Shown here: in pieces, positions 33,572 to 41,219 of the stretch
Position numbering within the stretch: the stretch's first letter is position 1
How the letters are laid out: each line of letters opens with the position of its first letter
NCBI GenBank assembly: GCA_030803735.1
Contig: JAURUC010000001.1
Location: 4,340,001 to 4,404,000, forward strand
DNA: 64,000 nt
Direction of reading: 5' to 3'
DNA from: Actinopolyspora lacussalsi
GTDB taxonomy: Bacteria; Actinomycetota; Actinomycetes; Mycobacteriales; Pseudonocardiaceae
The notes under the pieces: model-generated
What the model was told of the DNA's origin: nothing
The model's input: only the letters and a program-made list of their open reading frames with translations
Database searches by the model: none
Translations under genes and position numbers: made by a program

Positions 33572-34236
33572 TGCGGGCCTGGCTGCTACGGCTGCGGCTC
33601 AATCCGCGGTGTCATCGGGTGTTCTCCGGTGCGGTTCTCGACGGGCAGGAACTCTACCGGGACCTGATGCGGCTCGCCCCGGACGACCTGGGGGAACAGC
33701 ACCGCAAGGAGGCCGGGGTGCTGTTCCGGTGTGAGGCCGACCAGCGAGGTTTCGTCGTGCTCGCGCAGCTGCGGTTCCCGCCCCGTCTCGAACGGCTGCC
33801 CGAGGAGCTGGCCACCGAGGTGCGGCAGCGCGAACTCACGCCGTTGCTGGAACGACTCGAACGTGGGACGCGGGTGCGCTACCGCATCGACGCCAACCCC
33901 ACCAAGCGCAACGGTGACCTGGTCGAGGACAAGGGCAAGCGGGGCAAGCTCACCGTGCTGCGCGGCACCGAGTCCGAACTGTGGTGGGTGCGCAAGGCGG
34001 GCGAGGCGGGGCTGCACCCGCTGGAGATCCGCTCCACCCCCATGCCGGACGTGCTCGGCCGGGAGTACCGGAAGCGAGGCGCGAGTGAGCGGGTCAAGCA
34101 CGGTGTCAGCCGGTTCGAAGGGGTTGGCATGGTGACCGACCCCGACGCGCTGCGAGCGGCCGTGATCGACGGGATCGGCAGGGCGCGCACCTTCGGCTGC
34201 GGCATGCTCAGCGTCGGGCCGGAGGAGCGGGGATGA
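33568..34236 (+). CDS. casE: crRNA endonuclease Cas6e (CasE)
   Basis: A 222-aa RAMP nuclease that cuts pre-crRNA within the repeat and stays bound to the 3' stem. The candidate catalytic His lies in NPRCHRVFSG, and the C-terminal Gly-rich loop is GRARTFGCGML. The start is ATG 33568, overlapping cas5e; a second ATG follows at 33571. The repeat stem it would bind is the palindromic CTCCACG/CGTGGAG of the arrays. Confidence 0.93.
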   Translation: MMRAWLLRLRLNPRCHRVFSGAVLDGQELYRDLMRLAPDDLGEQHRKEAGVLFRCEADQRGFVVLAQLRFPPRLERLPEELATEVRQRELTPLLERLERGTRVRYRIDANPTKRNGDLVEDKGKRGKLTVLRGTESELWWVRKAGEAGLHPLEIRSTPMPDVLGREYRKRGASERVKHGVSRFEGVGMVTDPDALRAAVIDGIGRARTFGCGMLSVGPEERG

Positions 34237-35222
34237 GCGCGACCTTTCCGAACCCGCGCAAACTGCTGACCGCGCCCACCGTGGCGATGCTGCCGCGCGT
34301 GGGGGACTCGCTGTCGTTTCTGTACCTGGAGAACGTGCGCGTGGTGCAGGACGACACCGGGGTGTGTGCCCGGGTGGAGCGCGGCGACGGCGACGTCGAC
34401 CGGGTGTATCTGCCGGTGGCGTCGCTGGCCTGCGTGTTGCTGGGGACCGGAACCTCGGTCACCCAACCCGCGATGGCCACCTGCGCCCGGCACAACACCA
34501 CCGTGTTGTGGACCGGGGCCGGTGGGGTGCGGATGTACTCGGCCGCGCAGTCGGGCGACCTCACCACCAGGTGGCTGGAACGGCAGGTGCACGCCTGGGC
34601 CGACGAGAAGACCCGAGCGGCGGTGGCCAGACGGATGTATGAGCTGCGGTTCGACGAGTCGGTGCCGGAGGAGACCACGCCCGCCGGGCTGCGAGGCATG
34701 GAGGGGCACCGGATGAAGACCCTCTACCGGAGCCTGGCGGAGAAGTACCGGATGCGCGGGTTCAAGCGCAACTACGACCCGGAGAACTGGGACAGGCAGA
34801 ATCCGGTCAACCAGGCGCTTTCGGCCGCCAACACCGCGCTGTACGGGGCGGTGCACAGCGCGATCCTCGCGCTCGGCTGCTCACCCGCACTCGGGTTCGT
34901 GCACAGTGGAAAGCAGCACTCCTTCGTCTACGACATCGCCGATCTGTACAAGGCGAACCACACCGTGCCGCTGGCGTTCGCGCTGCACCGCAGCAACAAC
35001 CCGGATCGGGACGCGCGGATGCGGCTGCGGGAGGAGTTCCGGCTGTACCGGCTGATGCCGCGCGTGGTGTTCGACATCCAGCGATTGCTCGAACCGGACA
35101 GCGACACCGTCGAGCTGGACGATGTCGAGGACCCGGACGAGGTGGAGCTGGTCCACCTCTGGGATCCCGACATCGGGCCGGTCGAGGCCGGGGTGAATCA
35201 CTCCGACGAATGGGAGGGGTGA
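34233..35222 (+). CDS. cas1: Cas1 integrase (type I-E)
   Basis: A 329-aa adaptation integrase. The metal ligands are visible: Glu in LRGMEGHRMK, His in LGFVHSGKQHSF and Asp in VYDIADLYK. The N-terminal beta domain and the C-terminal helical domain are of normal length. ATG at 34233 overlaps cas6e. Its activity should explain the diverse spacers in the arrays. Confidence 0.96.
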   Translation: MSATFPNPRKLLTAPTVAMLPRVGDSLSFLYLENVRVVQDDTGVCARVERGDGDVDRVYLPVASLACVLLGTGTSVTQPAMATCARHNTTVLWTGAGGVRMYSAAQSGDLTTRWLERQVHAWADEKTRAAVARRMYELRFDESVPEETTPAGLRGMEGHRMKTLYRSLAEKYRMRGFKRNYDPENWDRQNPVNQALSAANTALYGAVHSAILALGCSPALGFVHSGKQHSFVYDIADLYKANHTVPLAFALHRSNNPDRDARMRLREEFRLYRLMPRVVFDIQRLLEPDSDTVELDDVEDPDEVELVHLWDPDIGPVEAGVNHSDEWEG

Positions 35223-35227
35223 GAGCC

Positions 35228-35584
35228 GTGCCGAACCTGGTCGTCATCCAGACCACCGCCGTGCCGGACTACGTGCGGGGCTCGTTGAGCCGGTGGCTGA
35301 CCGAACCCGCGCCCGGTTTCTACGTGGGTTCGATCTCGGCGAAGGTGCGGGACTCGCTGTGGGAACTGGTCAGCGAGGCGGTGGGCGAAGGCGCGGCGGT
35401 GTGCGTCCATCCCACCGACACCGAGCAACGCTACGTGGTGCGAACCGCCGGGCAGCGGCGGCGCCGCGTGACCGACTTCGAGGGTCTGCAACTCATCGCG
35501 TTCCGCGAGGAACGCGAGCGGGGCGAGGAAGGTGGCGGAGAGGACGGTTCGGAAAACTCGGAAAACGTGCGAGTCGACTTCTGA
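35228..35584 (+). CDS. cas2: Cas2 (type I-E)
   Basis: A 118-aa partner of Cas1. The start NLVVIQTTAVPDYVRGSLSR and the FYVGSISAKVRDSLW block are typical of Cas2e. GTG at 35228 has GGGAGGGG eight bases upstream; a GTG at 35219 overlaps the cas1 stop but is too close to that site. The last 25 codons (GEEGGGEDGSENSENVRVDF) are low complexity, and their DNA contains the leader-like GGAAAACGTGCGAG just before array E. The C-terminus may thus have been shaped by the leader. Confidence 0.92.
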   Translation: MPNLVVIQTTAVPDYVRGSLSRWLTEPAPGFYVGSISAKVRDSLWELVSEAVGEGAAVCVHPTDTEQRYVVRTAGQRRRRVTDFEGLQLIAFREERERGEEGGGEDGSENSENVRVDF

Positions 35585-35602
35585 AACCCCAGTTCGCAAA
35601 GG

Positions 35603-35991
35603 GTGCTCTCCACGTGCGTGGAGGTGGACCGTCCGGGCGCTTGTTCGGGCGGGCTTCGGATTCGTGCTCTCCACGTGCGTGGAGGTGGACCGCGGGTTGA
35701 ATGGGGTCGCCGATCAGGTCGGCGGTGCTCTCCACGTGCGTGGAGGTGGACCGAGCAGGTCATGGCGATCACCCAGCAGCTGGCCGTGCTCTCCACGTGC
35801 GTGGAGGTGGACCGTTGCGCGACGAGGCGGCCAAGCACCGCAACGAGTGCTCTCCACGTGCGTGGAGGTGGACCGATGCGCCCGAGCGGGAGCTCGCTGT
35901 GGCTGCGGTGCTCTCCACGTGCGTGGAGGTGGACCGTGCCATGACCGCCCTCTCTTCGGGATCGATGGGTGCTCTCCACGTGCGTGGAGGT
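35603..35991 (+). CRISPR. CRISPR array E (7 repeats, 6 spacers)
   Basis: Repeats of the GGTGGACCG type start at 35603, 35664, 35725, 35786, 35847, 35908 and 35969. Spacers are 32 bp and the last repeat is cut after GGAGGT. It begins only 18 bp after the cas2 stop, so most of its leader must lie inside cas2 or it is driven by the cas operon. Confidence 0.96.
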
Positions 35992-36052
35992 TTCCGATGC
36001 GAAAACCGCCCCGACGTATGCCTCGCGTCGGGGCGGTAGATGGTTTTCGGCT

Positions 36053-36247
36053 TTATTCGAAGCGGTTGGTTTTGAGGGCGGTGATGAAGGCTGTCCACTG
36101 TGTTCGGGTGGTGGTGAGGTGTCCGGCTGTGCGGTTCTTGGTGTCTCGGATGGCCGTGCCGTTGGTTAACCGGCCGACTTCGACGCAGGCGTTGCCGGTG
36201 GAGCTGCGGGTGGGTTTGCGCCAGTTGGTGGGATGTTCAGCTGTCAC
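36053..36247 (-). CDS. DUF397 protein (partner of Scr1-like regulator)
   Basis: A 64-aa DUF397 protein: NWRKPTRSSTGNACVEVGRL, then AIRDTKN and TQWTAFITALKTNRF. GTG at 36247 has AGGAG six bases upstream and overlaps the end of the XRE gene by 11 bp. DUF397 proteins are found beside XRE/DUF5753 regulators in actinomycetes and are thought to act with them, in part like toxin-antitoxin pairs. Confidence 0.9.
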   Translation of the reverse strand: MTAEHPTNWRKPTRSSTGNACVEVGRLTNGTAIRDTKNRTAGHLTTTRTQWTAFITALKTNRFE

Positions 36248-37091
36248 TGGGTGCTCCTTGGGTGTTGGCGAGTGTGGCGATGAGGTCGGTTGATTGGTCG
36301 GGGTTCATCGCCGTGTTCCGCAGGGTGGTGAGCGCGTTTTCGAACGCGTGTATTTCTTTCGGGGTGTGTAGCAGTGTCAGTGAGCTGAAGTGTTCGATGT
36401 AGACGATTGGTGCTGCTTTGTCGAAGTCGAAGTAGATGAAGCTTCCGGCGTGGGTGGGGTTCCATTGGCCGGTGCGGCTGGCGACGATCCTGATCTCGAC
36501 GTTGGGCAGCTCGCTCATCTTCAGCAGGTGGCGTAGTTGCTCGGTGTGCACCTCGGTTCCGCCGATGGGGTCGCGGAGTGCGTTCTCGGTGATGATCGCG
36601 GTGAAGTTCGGCGCGTCCCGTTTGGTGAGCATGTCGCGGCGGCCGAGCCGGATGGCGGTGCGTGTGTCGGCGTCGCCGGGTGACCAGGTGGCGATGATCG
36701 CCCGCGCGTAGTCGTGGGTCTGCAACACGCCGGGGATCACGGTGGTGGCGACCTCGGCGATAGTGCTCGCGGTGCGTTCGTACTCGATGAGTGTGGTCAT
36801 GTCGCGGTGGGAGGAGTCGCCGACGGCCACCCAGTTGGCGTCCTCGGCGGCTCGGGCGAGTTCGACCACTCTGCTGCGCTCGGTGTCGGTGGCGTCGAGC
36901 GCGGTCAGGATCGCCGCGACCGTTTCCGGCTCCGGTCGTTTGGCGCCGCTTTCGTAGCGGGCGAGCACGCTGTGGTGTTTGTGGACTTTTTCCGCCAGTT
37001 TTCGTGTGGACAGTCCTGCTTTCTCGCGTGCTTCTCGCAGTTCAGCGCCCAGCGTTCGTGTCTTGGGCAATCCTCGGCTGTTGCCGCCCAT
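36237..37091 (-). CDS. Scr1-like XRE regulator with DUF5753
   Basis: A 284-aa protein. Residues about 13-70 are an XRE helix-turn-helix (LGAELREAREKAGLSTRKLA, HKHHSVLARYESGAKRP). Residues about 100-275 are the DUF5753 domain (IPGVLQTHDYARAII, ITENALRDPIGG, IYIEHF-like strands). Such regulators control development or antibiotic production together with a DUF397 partner, present here. The start is ATG 37091, divergent from the three small genes to the right. Confidence 0.9.
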   Translation of the reverse strand: MGGNSRGLPKTRTLGAELREAREKAGLSTRKLAEKVHKHHSVLARYESGAKRPEPETVAAILTALDATDTERSRVVELARAAEDANWVAVGDSSHRDMTTLIEYERTASTIAEVATTVIPGVLQTHDYARAIIATWSPGDADTRTAIRLGRRDMLTKRDAPNFTAIITENALRDPIGGTEVHTEQLRHLLKMSELPNVEIRIVASRTGQWNPTHAGSFIYFDFDKAAPIVYIEHFSSLTLLHTPKEIHAFENALTTLRNTAMNPDQSTDLIATLANTQGAPSDS

Positions 37092-37215
37092 GCGCCAACG
37101 ATAACCCGCGTCTCGTGGCGCTTACGTCATTCGATCAGGCGATTGCACATGGTGTTGCTAGCAACGCATATTGGTGTTGGCAACGAAAGATGTTGTTGGC
37201 ATAGAGGAGGTCATC

Positions 37216-37473
37216 GTGTCGCATCCGTTTGTGTGGGTGTCGGGTGGTGGTGCTCGGCATGCGAGTGGGGATGTGGTGCCGCTGCCGGGGGTGGAGTTTC
37301 CGGAGGGTGTGGTGGTGTCGACGTTGTGCGGCGTGGAGGTGTCGGCGGGGACGGGTGAGGTGGCGTGGTTGTGGGGCACGTGTCGCGACTGCGATGAGCG
37401 GACTCGGGAGCTGGTGGGGTTGGAGTCGTTGGCCGAGGTCGAGCGGCGTGCCGGGGCGGTGGTGCGGTCGTGA
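37216..37473 (+). CDS. Small unknown protein with a Cys pair
   Basis: An 85-aa protein with one CRDC motif near the middle and an upstream Cys (VVSTLCGVEVSA), so a small metal site is possible. GTG at 37216 follows GAGGAGG at five bases. It starts a set of three overlapping genes next to the Scr1-like regulator. I do not know the family; similar small proteins are often seen beside DUF397/XRE pairs in actinomycetes. Confidence 0.6.
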   Translation: MSHPFVWVSGGGARHASGDVVPLPGVEFPEGVVVSTLCGVEVSAGTGEVAWLWGTCRDCDERTRELVGLESLAEVERRAGAVVRS

Positions 37474-37712
37474 GCGGTGAGCGGGCGAGGTTGGTGATCG
37501 CGCTCAAGCATGAGCGGTGGGTGCTGGATCGGGTGGCCTGTGACCTGGCGGGTGGTCGGGCTACGGCGCGGCAGTGTGCGGAGACGGCGGTGGTGCTGGA
37601 GCGGGTGGCGCGGCGGCTGCGGGAGCACGCGGCGGCGGTGTCGTTCGGTGGTGGGGCCGTGGATGGTGTGGTCGATGCGGGTGTGCTGGGTGATGAGGGT
37701 GGTGCCCGGTGA
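37470..37712 (+). CDS. Small unknown helical protein
   Basis: An 80-aa, Arg/Ala-rich, mostly helical frame (RLVIALKHERWVLDRVACDL and ETAVVLERVARRLREHAAAV) starting at GTG 37470 with GTGA overlap. No family is recognised. Coupled translation with both neighbours supports it as a real gene. Confidence 0.55.
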   Translation: MSGERARLVIALKHERWVLDRVACDLAGGRATARQCAETAVVLERVARRLREHAAAVSFGGGAVDGVVDAGVLGDEGGAR

Positions 37713-38158
37713 TGGTGGGTTCGGTGTGGCCGGTGGGGACGGCGTTGGTGCTGGCCGGGGTGGCGGTGGTGTTGCGGTGCTGGTCGCGGCGGGGCGCCTG
37801 GCGTCCGCGCCATGCCGGGGGCAGTGGTCCGGCGGCACGCGGGGTGGCGGCGTTGCGATTGCGGCCGTATTTCCGGGAGGAGCGGCCCACGGTGGAGTTG
37901 ATCGGGTGGCCGCTGGTTGATCCGGATGAGCGGCCGCACCTGTTCGCCCCGGCGGTGCCGGGGCCGGTGGCACCGTCGGTGGTTCCCGCTACTGCCGAGG
38001 CTGGTGCGGCGGCTGGTACCGCGACCGGTCCCGGGAGTACGGCCGGAGCCGGGGAGACCGGGAGTGCCGAGAGCGGCCTGGGCAGCGCGGCCGAGCATCC
38101 GGACCCGGTCGTCATGGACAGGGTGTTGGCCGGGCTGCGGCGGCTCCAGAACCCCTGA
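37709..38158 (+). CDS. Unknown protein with one N-terminal TM helix
   Basis: A 149-aa protein with one TM helix (WPVGTALVLAGVAVVLRCW), a basic region, then an Ala/Gly/Pro-rich tail ending in MDRVLAGLRRLQNP. The start is GTG 37709 or ATG 37712, overlapping the previous stop. It is the last gene of the three-gene set and is followed by a strong hairpin. Confidence 0.55.
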   Translation: MMVGSVWPVGTALVLAGVAVVLRCWSRRGAWRPRHAGGSGPAARGVAALRLRPYFREERPTVELIGWPLVDPDERPHLFAPAVPGPVAPSVVPATAEAGAAAGTATGPGSTAGAGETGSAESGLGSAAEHPDPVVMDRVLAGLRRLQNP

Positions 38159-38219
38159 TCCCCTGAGCTCTGCCACTCCGACTTCTTAGCATCGCCGCCT
38201 TGGCGCGGCCCGCAGTCAT

Positions 38220-38269
38220 GGTCCGGGTGTCCCGACCAACCCCCGACACAGCGGCGGGACACCCGGACC
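38220..38269 (+). terminator. Hairpin after the three-gene set
   Basis: GGTCCGGGTGTCCCG at 38220-38234 pairs perfectly with 38255-38269 around a 20-base loop, 61 bp after the last stop. Confidence 0.7.
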
Positions 38270-38618
38270 ACCCCGACCAGAACTCCGGCAACTTCGCTTC
38301 GCTTCAACCGGTGAGTGCAACACGTGGCTTGACCTGGGGTGAGGGTGCATTGGCTGGCCATCTATCGGGCAGTCATGATCTTCCCGGTAAACAAACCCGA
38401 GCAGCGTCGTCACGCTCGTTGGTGCCGACTCGGGGACACGGTCGAGCTGCCCCAGCAGTTCCCGTCCGGTCGAGATCTCGGGCTCGGGGTTGGGATCTCC
38501 TGTGATCGCCGCGATACGGTTTCTCCGTACCTCTAACCGGAGACGAGCGTGGTGGCGAATGACTCCGAATGGTCCGCAAAACGTGCAGCGGCGGTTGTGA
38601 TATCGCAGGTCGCAGAGG
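38270..38618 (+). promoter_or_regulatory. 349-bp gap ending in the leader of array F
   Basis: No gene is supported. The last 45 bp (AAAACGTGCAGCGGCGG, then TTGTGATATCGCAGG) match the leader core of arrays B-D. The rest shares no clear identity with the long leaders of C and D. Confidence 0.55.
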
Positions 38619-38952
38619 GTGCTCTCCACGTGCGTGGAGGTGAACCGCCGAGGCCACCATCGACGAGGCACGCGAGCAGGTGCTCTCCACGTGCGTGGAG
38701 GTGAACCCTTGTCCTGCGCCCACTGCGGAGAATCCAGCCCGTGCTCTCCACGTGCGTGGAGGTGAACCGCAGGCCGAGAAATTGGTCGCCGCAGGATTGT
38801 GGTGCTCTCCACGTGCGTGGAGGTGAACCGGCCGCGGGTCTGATCAACGCACCGATTACGGAGTGCTCTCCACGTGCGTGGAGGTGAACCGGACGCGCTG
38901 GCTGTATGCGCCAATTGCCCCGTGTGCTCTCCACGTGCGTGGAGGTGGACCG
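38619..38952 (+). CRISPR. CRISPR array F (6 repeats, 5 spacers)
   Basis: Repeats start at 38619, 38680, 38741, 38802, 38863 and 38924. The first five are of the GGTGAACCG type (the second ends ACCC), while the last is of the GGTGGACCG type. Because the last repeat is the oldest, the GAACCG variant probably arose later and was copied with each new spacer. No toxin-antitoxin module follows. Confidence 0.96.
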
Positions 38953-39031
38953 TTCCGCACCGGTCAGAACGTGACGGGATCTGAGTAGTCCTGCCGATGT
39001 CACTGTTCGGACGAGGCCCGAACCTGGCGGC

Positions 39032-39418
39032 ATGCCAGAGGAAGGGAACGCTGTCGCGGGACGGGGGGCGGTCGGATCCGGTCGGATTCGATTGGCCACC
39101 GAGACGGCGGGAACGATCATGGTCGTGGCCGCACCGGTCTTGTTGGTGATGAGTATGGCCGGGTTCTACCTCGCGGCCGGTGTCGCGACCGGTTGGAACT
39201 ACGAGGCCACCGAAGCGGGCTGGATCCTGCTCGGAGGATTCGGTTTCTACGTGTGGGCGATCATGCTCCTCGGCGCGCCGTTGTCGTTCCTGCTGTGCGG
39301 GTTGACCCGGCGTGTCTCCCTTCCGGAGCGCGTCGCGGTGCGCAGAGCGGTGCTCTTCGCCGCCGTGGCGGGGCTGCTCGTTCCCGAACTCATGCTGCTG
39401 GCCCTCAGGCTGGAGTAG
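39032..39418 (+). CDS. Unknown four-TM membrane protein
   Basis: A 128-aa protein with TM helices at TIMVVAAPVLLVMSMAGFYL, WILLGGFGFYVWAIMLLGAP, an amphipathic stretch (LTRRVSLPERVAVRR) and AVLFAAVAGLLVPELMLLAL. No family is recognised. ATG at 39032 is followed by a hydrophilic N-terminus of about 25 residues. It borders the CRISPR region on the right. Confidence 0.55.
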   Translation: MPEEGNAVAGRGAVGSGRIRLATETAGTIMVVAAPVLLVMSMAGFYLAAGVATGWNYEATEAGWILLGGFGFYVWAIMLLGAPLSFLLCGLTRRVSLPERVAVRRAVLFAAVAGLLVPELMLLALRLE

Positions 39419-39826
39419 GAAGCCCGAAAGTCGTTCGGTGCGGGGGCCGTGGTCTGCGGTGGGGGTGAGGATGGTGGAGAAAGAGCCACCTCGGGGGTTA
39501 TGCGAACTAGGCGTGTGCTTCGGAAATGTGGAGATCGCGGATACGAAGCCGCTCCGACGCCGCTTTACACCGGGACGACGTCGGTAACGAGGGCCGTCGG
39601 CTGTGTCGTGGCGGTGAGACGTTCGGCGCAGCGCCCCATCTCTCCGAGGGGCCGCTGTTGCCTCGACTGCCGCATTGGCCGTTTCCTTGTGGAAACCTCA
39701 CCCCCGGTATCCCGAGCACTGTCTCCGTGGGGCCCGGTTCGGTTCAAGGTACGATCTCTCGCGAGATCGTTGCGATACAGGGTACCCGGGCGAGTGCGCA
39801 GTAACCTGTGGCGTTGTCGTTGCTTC
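39419..39826. other. 408-bp gap with a 20-bp palindrome
   Basis: No gene is supported. ACGATCTC-TCGC-GAGATCGT at 39751-39770 is a perfect inverted repeat around a four-base centre. It lies 57 bp before the promoter of the structured RNA and could control it. Confidence 0.5.
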
Positions 39827-39855
39827 TTGACTGACAGGCAAGGATGCTGTTTAAT
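39827..39855 (+). promoter_or_regulatory. Sigma70-type promoter of the structured RNA
   Basis: TTGACT at 39827-39832 and TTTAAT at 39850-39855 are separated by exactly 17 bp. This is one of the best consensus promoters in the window, and transcription would start at about 39861-39863. Confidence 0.75.
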
Positions 39856-39860
39856 GAGTA

Positions 39861-39920
39861 GCAAGCCGGTGATAAGAGCCCCAGGGGGGCTCTCCCCCGA
39901 AAGGGGTAGCCGGCTTTTTA
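39861..39920 (+). ncRNA. Structured small RNA beside DUF3800
   Basis: A transcript of about 60 nt would fold into a three-way junction. An outer stem AAGCCGG/CCGGCTT (39863-39869 with 39910-39916) encloses GAGCCCC-AGG-GGGGCTC (39876-39892) and CCCC-GAAA-GGGG (39895-39906). A run of five T follows the outer stem. The GNRA tetraloop, the T-run and the promoter all point to the plus strand. It ends exactly at the stop of the convergent DUF3800 gene. As far as I recall, comparative studies have described several RNA motifs that occur beside DUF3800 genes; this could be one of them or a new one. The alternative is a terminator for the DUF3800 gene on the other strand. Confidence 0.68.
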
Positions 39921-40568
39921 CTTGTTCCAAGGTGTGAAAAATGTTTTGAACGAGTCGGCGACCATCTCCCAGTACCGAGTCTCGTTCTTCTCCAAGCGTC
40001 GTTGAACCGCCCAGGCAACGTAATCAGCGACTTGCAGTCCCCATGAACTCTGGGCAGGCCAGTGGCATAGATGAACATCACGACCGCGAGGACCTTGAAC
40101 TTGGCATACGTCGTGTAGTGAGTCCTGGAAAGCTCTCTTACGGGCTTTCGTGCCCAGCGTGGCCGCGATTACGAACAAGCGATCCCCTTCGGCAGCCACA
40201 TATGGTGCTATGCACTTGAAGTGGAGATACCAAGCCATCTTGTACAAGCGAACGTCACCCGCTTGGCGGACGGATTCGTAGGCTTGGGTCTTGTCCAGCA
40301 TCGTTGTATCGAAGCGCCATCCTTGATCGGCGATCAACGCGAAAACCTCTTTGCGTGTCGGATGGCTGTCATCGCAGGCATGGAAAGCCCCGTTTTTGAG
40401 GGGCATCCCCTTCGCGTGAAGCTCGGTACGGAGCTTGAGTCCTTCGTTGAGGACCTCCCCATGATCTCGGATAACCGCGGTCGCGATACCGAAGTAGCGG
40501 GAAGCACCTTGATGCTGCTCGTAGTCCAAGTTGCCGGTTTCATCGGCATACATGTAAACGTCGGCCAC
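39918..40568 (-). CDS. DUF3800 protein
   Basis: A protein of about 216 aa. VYMYADETGNLDY at the N-terminus and LQVADYVAWAVQRRLEK near the C-terminus are the conserved DUF3800 blocks, with Asp/Glu residues placed like an RNase H-type active site (the nuclease role is inference). GTG at 40568 has GGGAG six bases upstream; an ATG at 40604 is possible but has no ribosome-binding site. Its GC content is lower than its neighbours, which suggests transfer. It converges with the structured RNA at 39861. Confidence 0.8.
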   Translation of the reverse strand: MADVYMYADETGNLDYEQHQGASRYFGIATAVIRDHGEVLNEGLKLRTELHAKGMPLKNGAFHACDDSHPTRKEVFALIADQGWRFDTTMLDKTQAYESVRQAGDVRLYKMAWYLHFKCIAPYVAAEGDRLFVIAATLGTKARKRAFQDSLHDVCQVQGPRGRDVHLCHWPAQSSWGLQVADYVAWAVQRRLEKNETRYWEMVADSFKTFFTPWNK

Positions 40569-40600
40569 TACTGTCTCCCGTGAACTACCTGATGATCCAT

Positions 40601-40903
40601 TCACGTTACCCGGTCGCTTCGGTCAGAAGCAGCGGCCATAGTTGTGAAACGGCAGCTACACAGGACTCGATGGTTCACCGACCGGAACACACCGGAACTC
40701 AGAAGGTGCTTCAAGTGGTTACCAGTTGATGCGGCGATGAAACGTGTCCACTGTGCAGCGGTGGTGCGGAGATGTTTCGCGACAGAGGCCGATCGTGGTT
40801 CAGCATACGGAACTGTTTGCTGCGACGCGTGCTCACAATCTACGATCCGCGCCTCACGGCGCTCCGAATCCCGTAACTCTTTCTTGGCGCGGTCAACAGT
40901 CAT
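40601..40903 (-). CDS. DUF397-like small protein, possibly decayed
   Basis: A frame of about 100 aa whose middle, KHLRTTAAQWTRFIAAST, matches the DUF397 end seen at 36053 (HLTTTRTQWTAFI). The WRKSS-type start is not recognisable and about 35 extra residues follow the domain. No XRE partner is beside it. A decayed DUF397 gene is the best guess. Confidence 0.4.
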   Translation of the reverse strand: MTVDRAKKELRDSERREARIVDCEHASQQTVPYAEPRSASVAKHLRTTAAQWTRFIAASTGNHLKHLLSSGVFRSVNHRVLCSCRFTTMAAASDRSDRVT

Positions 40904-40915
40904 GGTTCGGATCAC

Positions 40916-41219
40916 CCTGATCAGCCCGCTTCTCGGCTCGGGCTCTCGGCCTTGTCCTGCCTGATAGGTGAGCTCTTACCACCAACCCGGCCCCATCGGC
41001 GATGCCCAACCGCGTTCGTGTCACCGAAGAGGCGGCGGACAACTCGGGAAAACCGTGACGGGTCCGCTGTCCGATAGGGAAGTGTGCGGTTCGGGAGGGA
41101 CGGACTCGTGGCAGGACGAGCGAGGGTGTGCGAGATGACGACGCCCCTCGTCGACACGCCACAGCCACGAGTGTTGTTCGCCGGCCGCACCGCGTCGTCG
41201 GTGTGGACGGAGGTTCGAC
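40916..41219. other. 304-bp gap upstream of the ABC/sigma operon
   Basis: No gene is supported. A short frame starting ATGACG at about 41135 runs into the ABC gene in another frame and has no conserved content. GGAGG before 41220 is the ribosome-binding site of the ATPase. Confidence 0.4.

Noticed and set aside
38216..38914. A minus-strand frame covering the gap and array F as a possible gene
   Set aside because: Its right half is array translation and the left half has no conserved content or start signal.
39861..39920. The structured RNA read as a simple terminator of the DUF3800 gene on the minus strand
   Set aside because: Not fully excluded, but the GAAA tetraloop, the T-run after the stem and the consensus promoter are all on the plus strand, so an independent RNA explains more.
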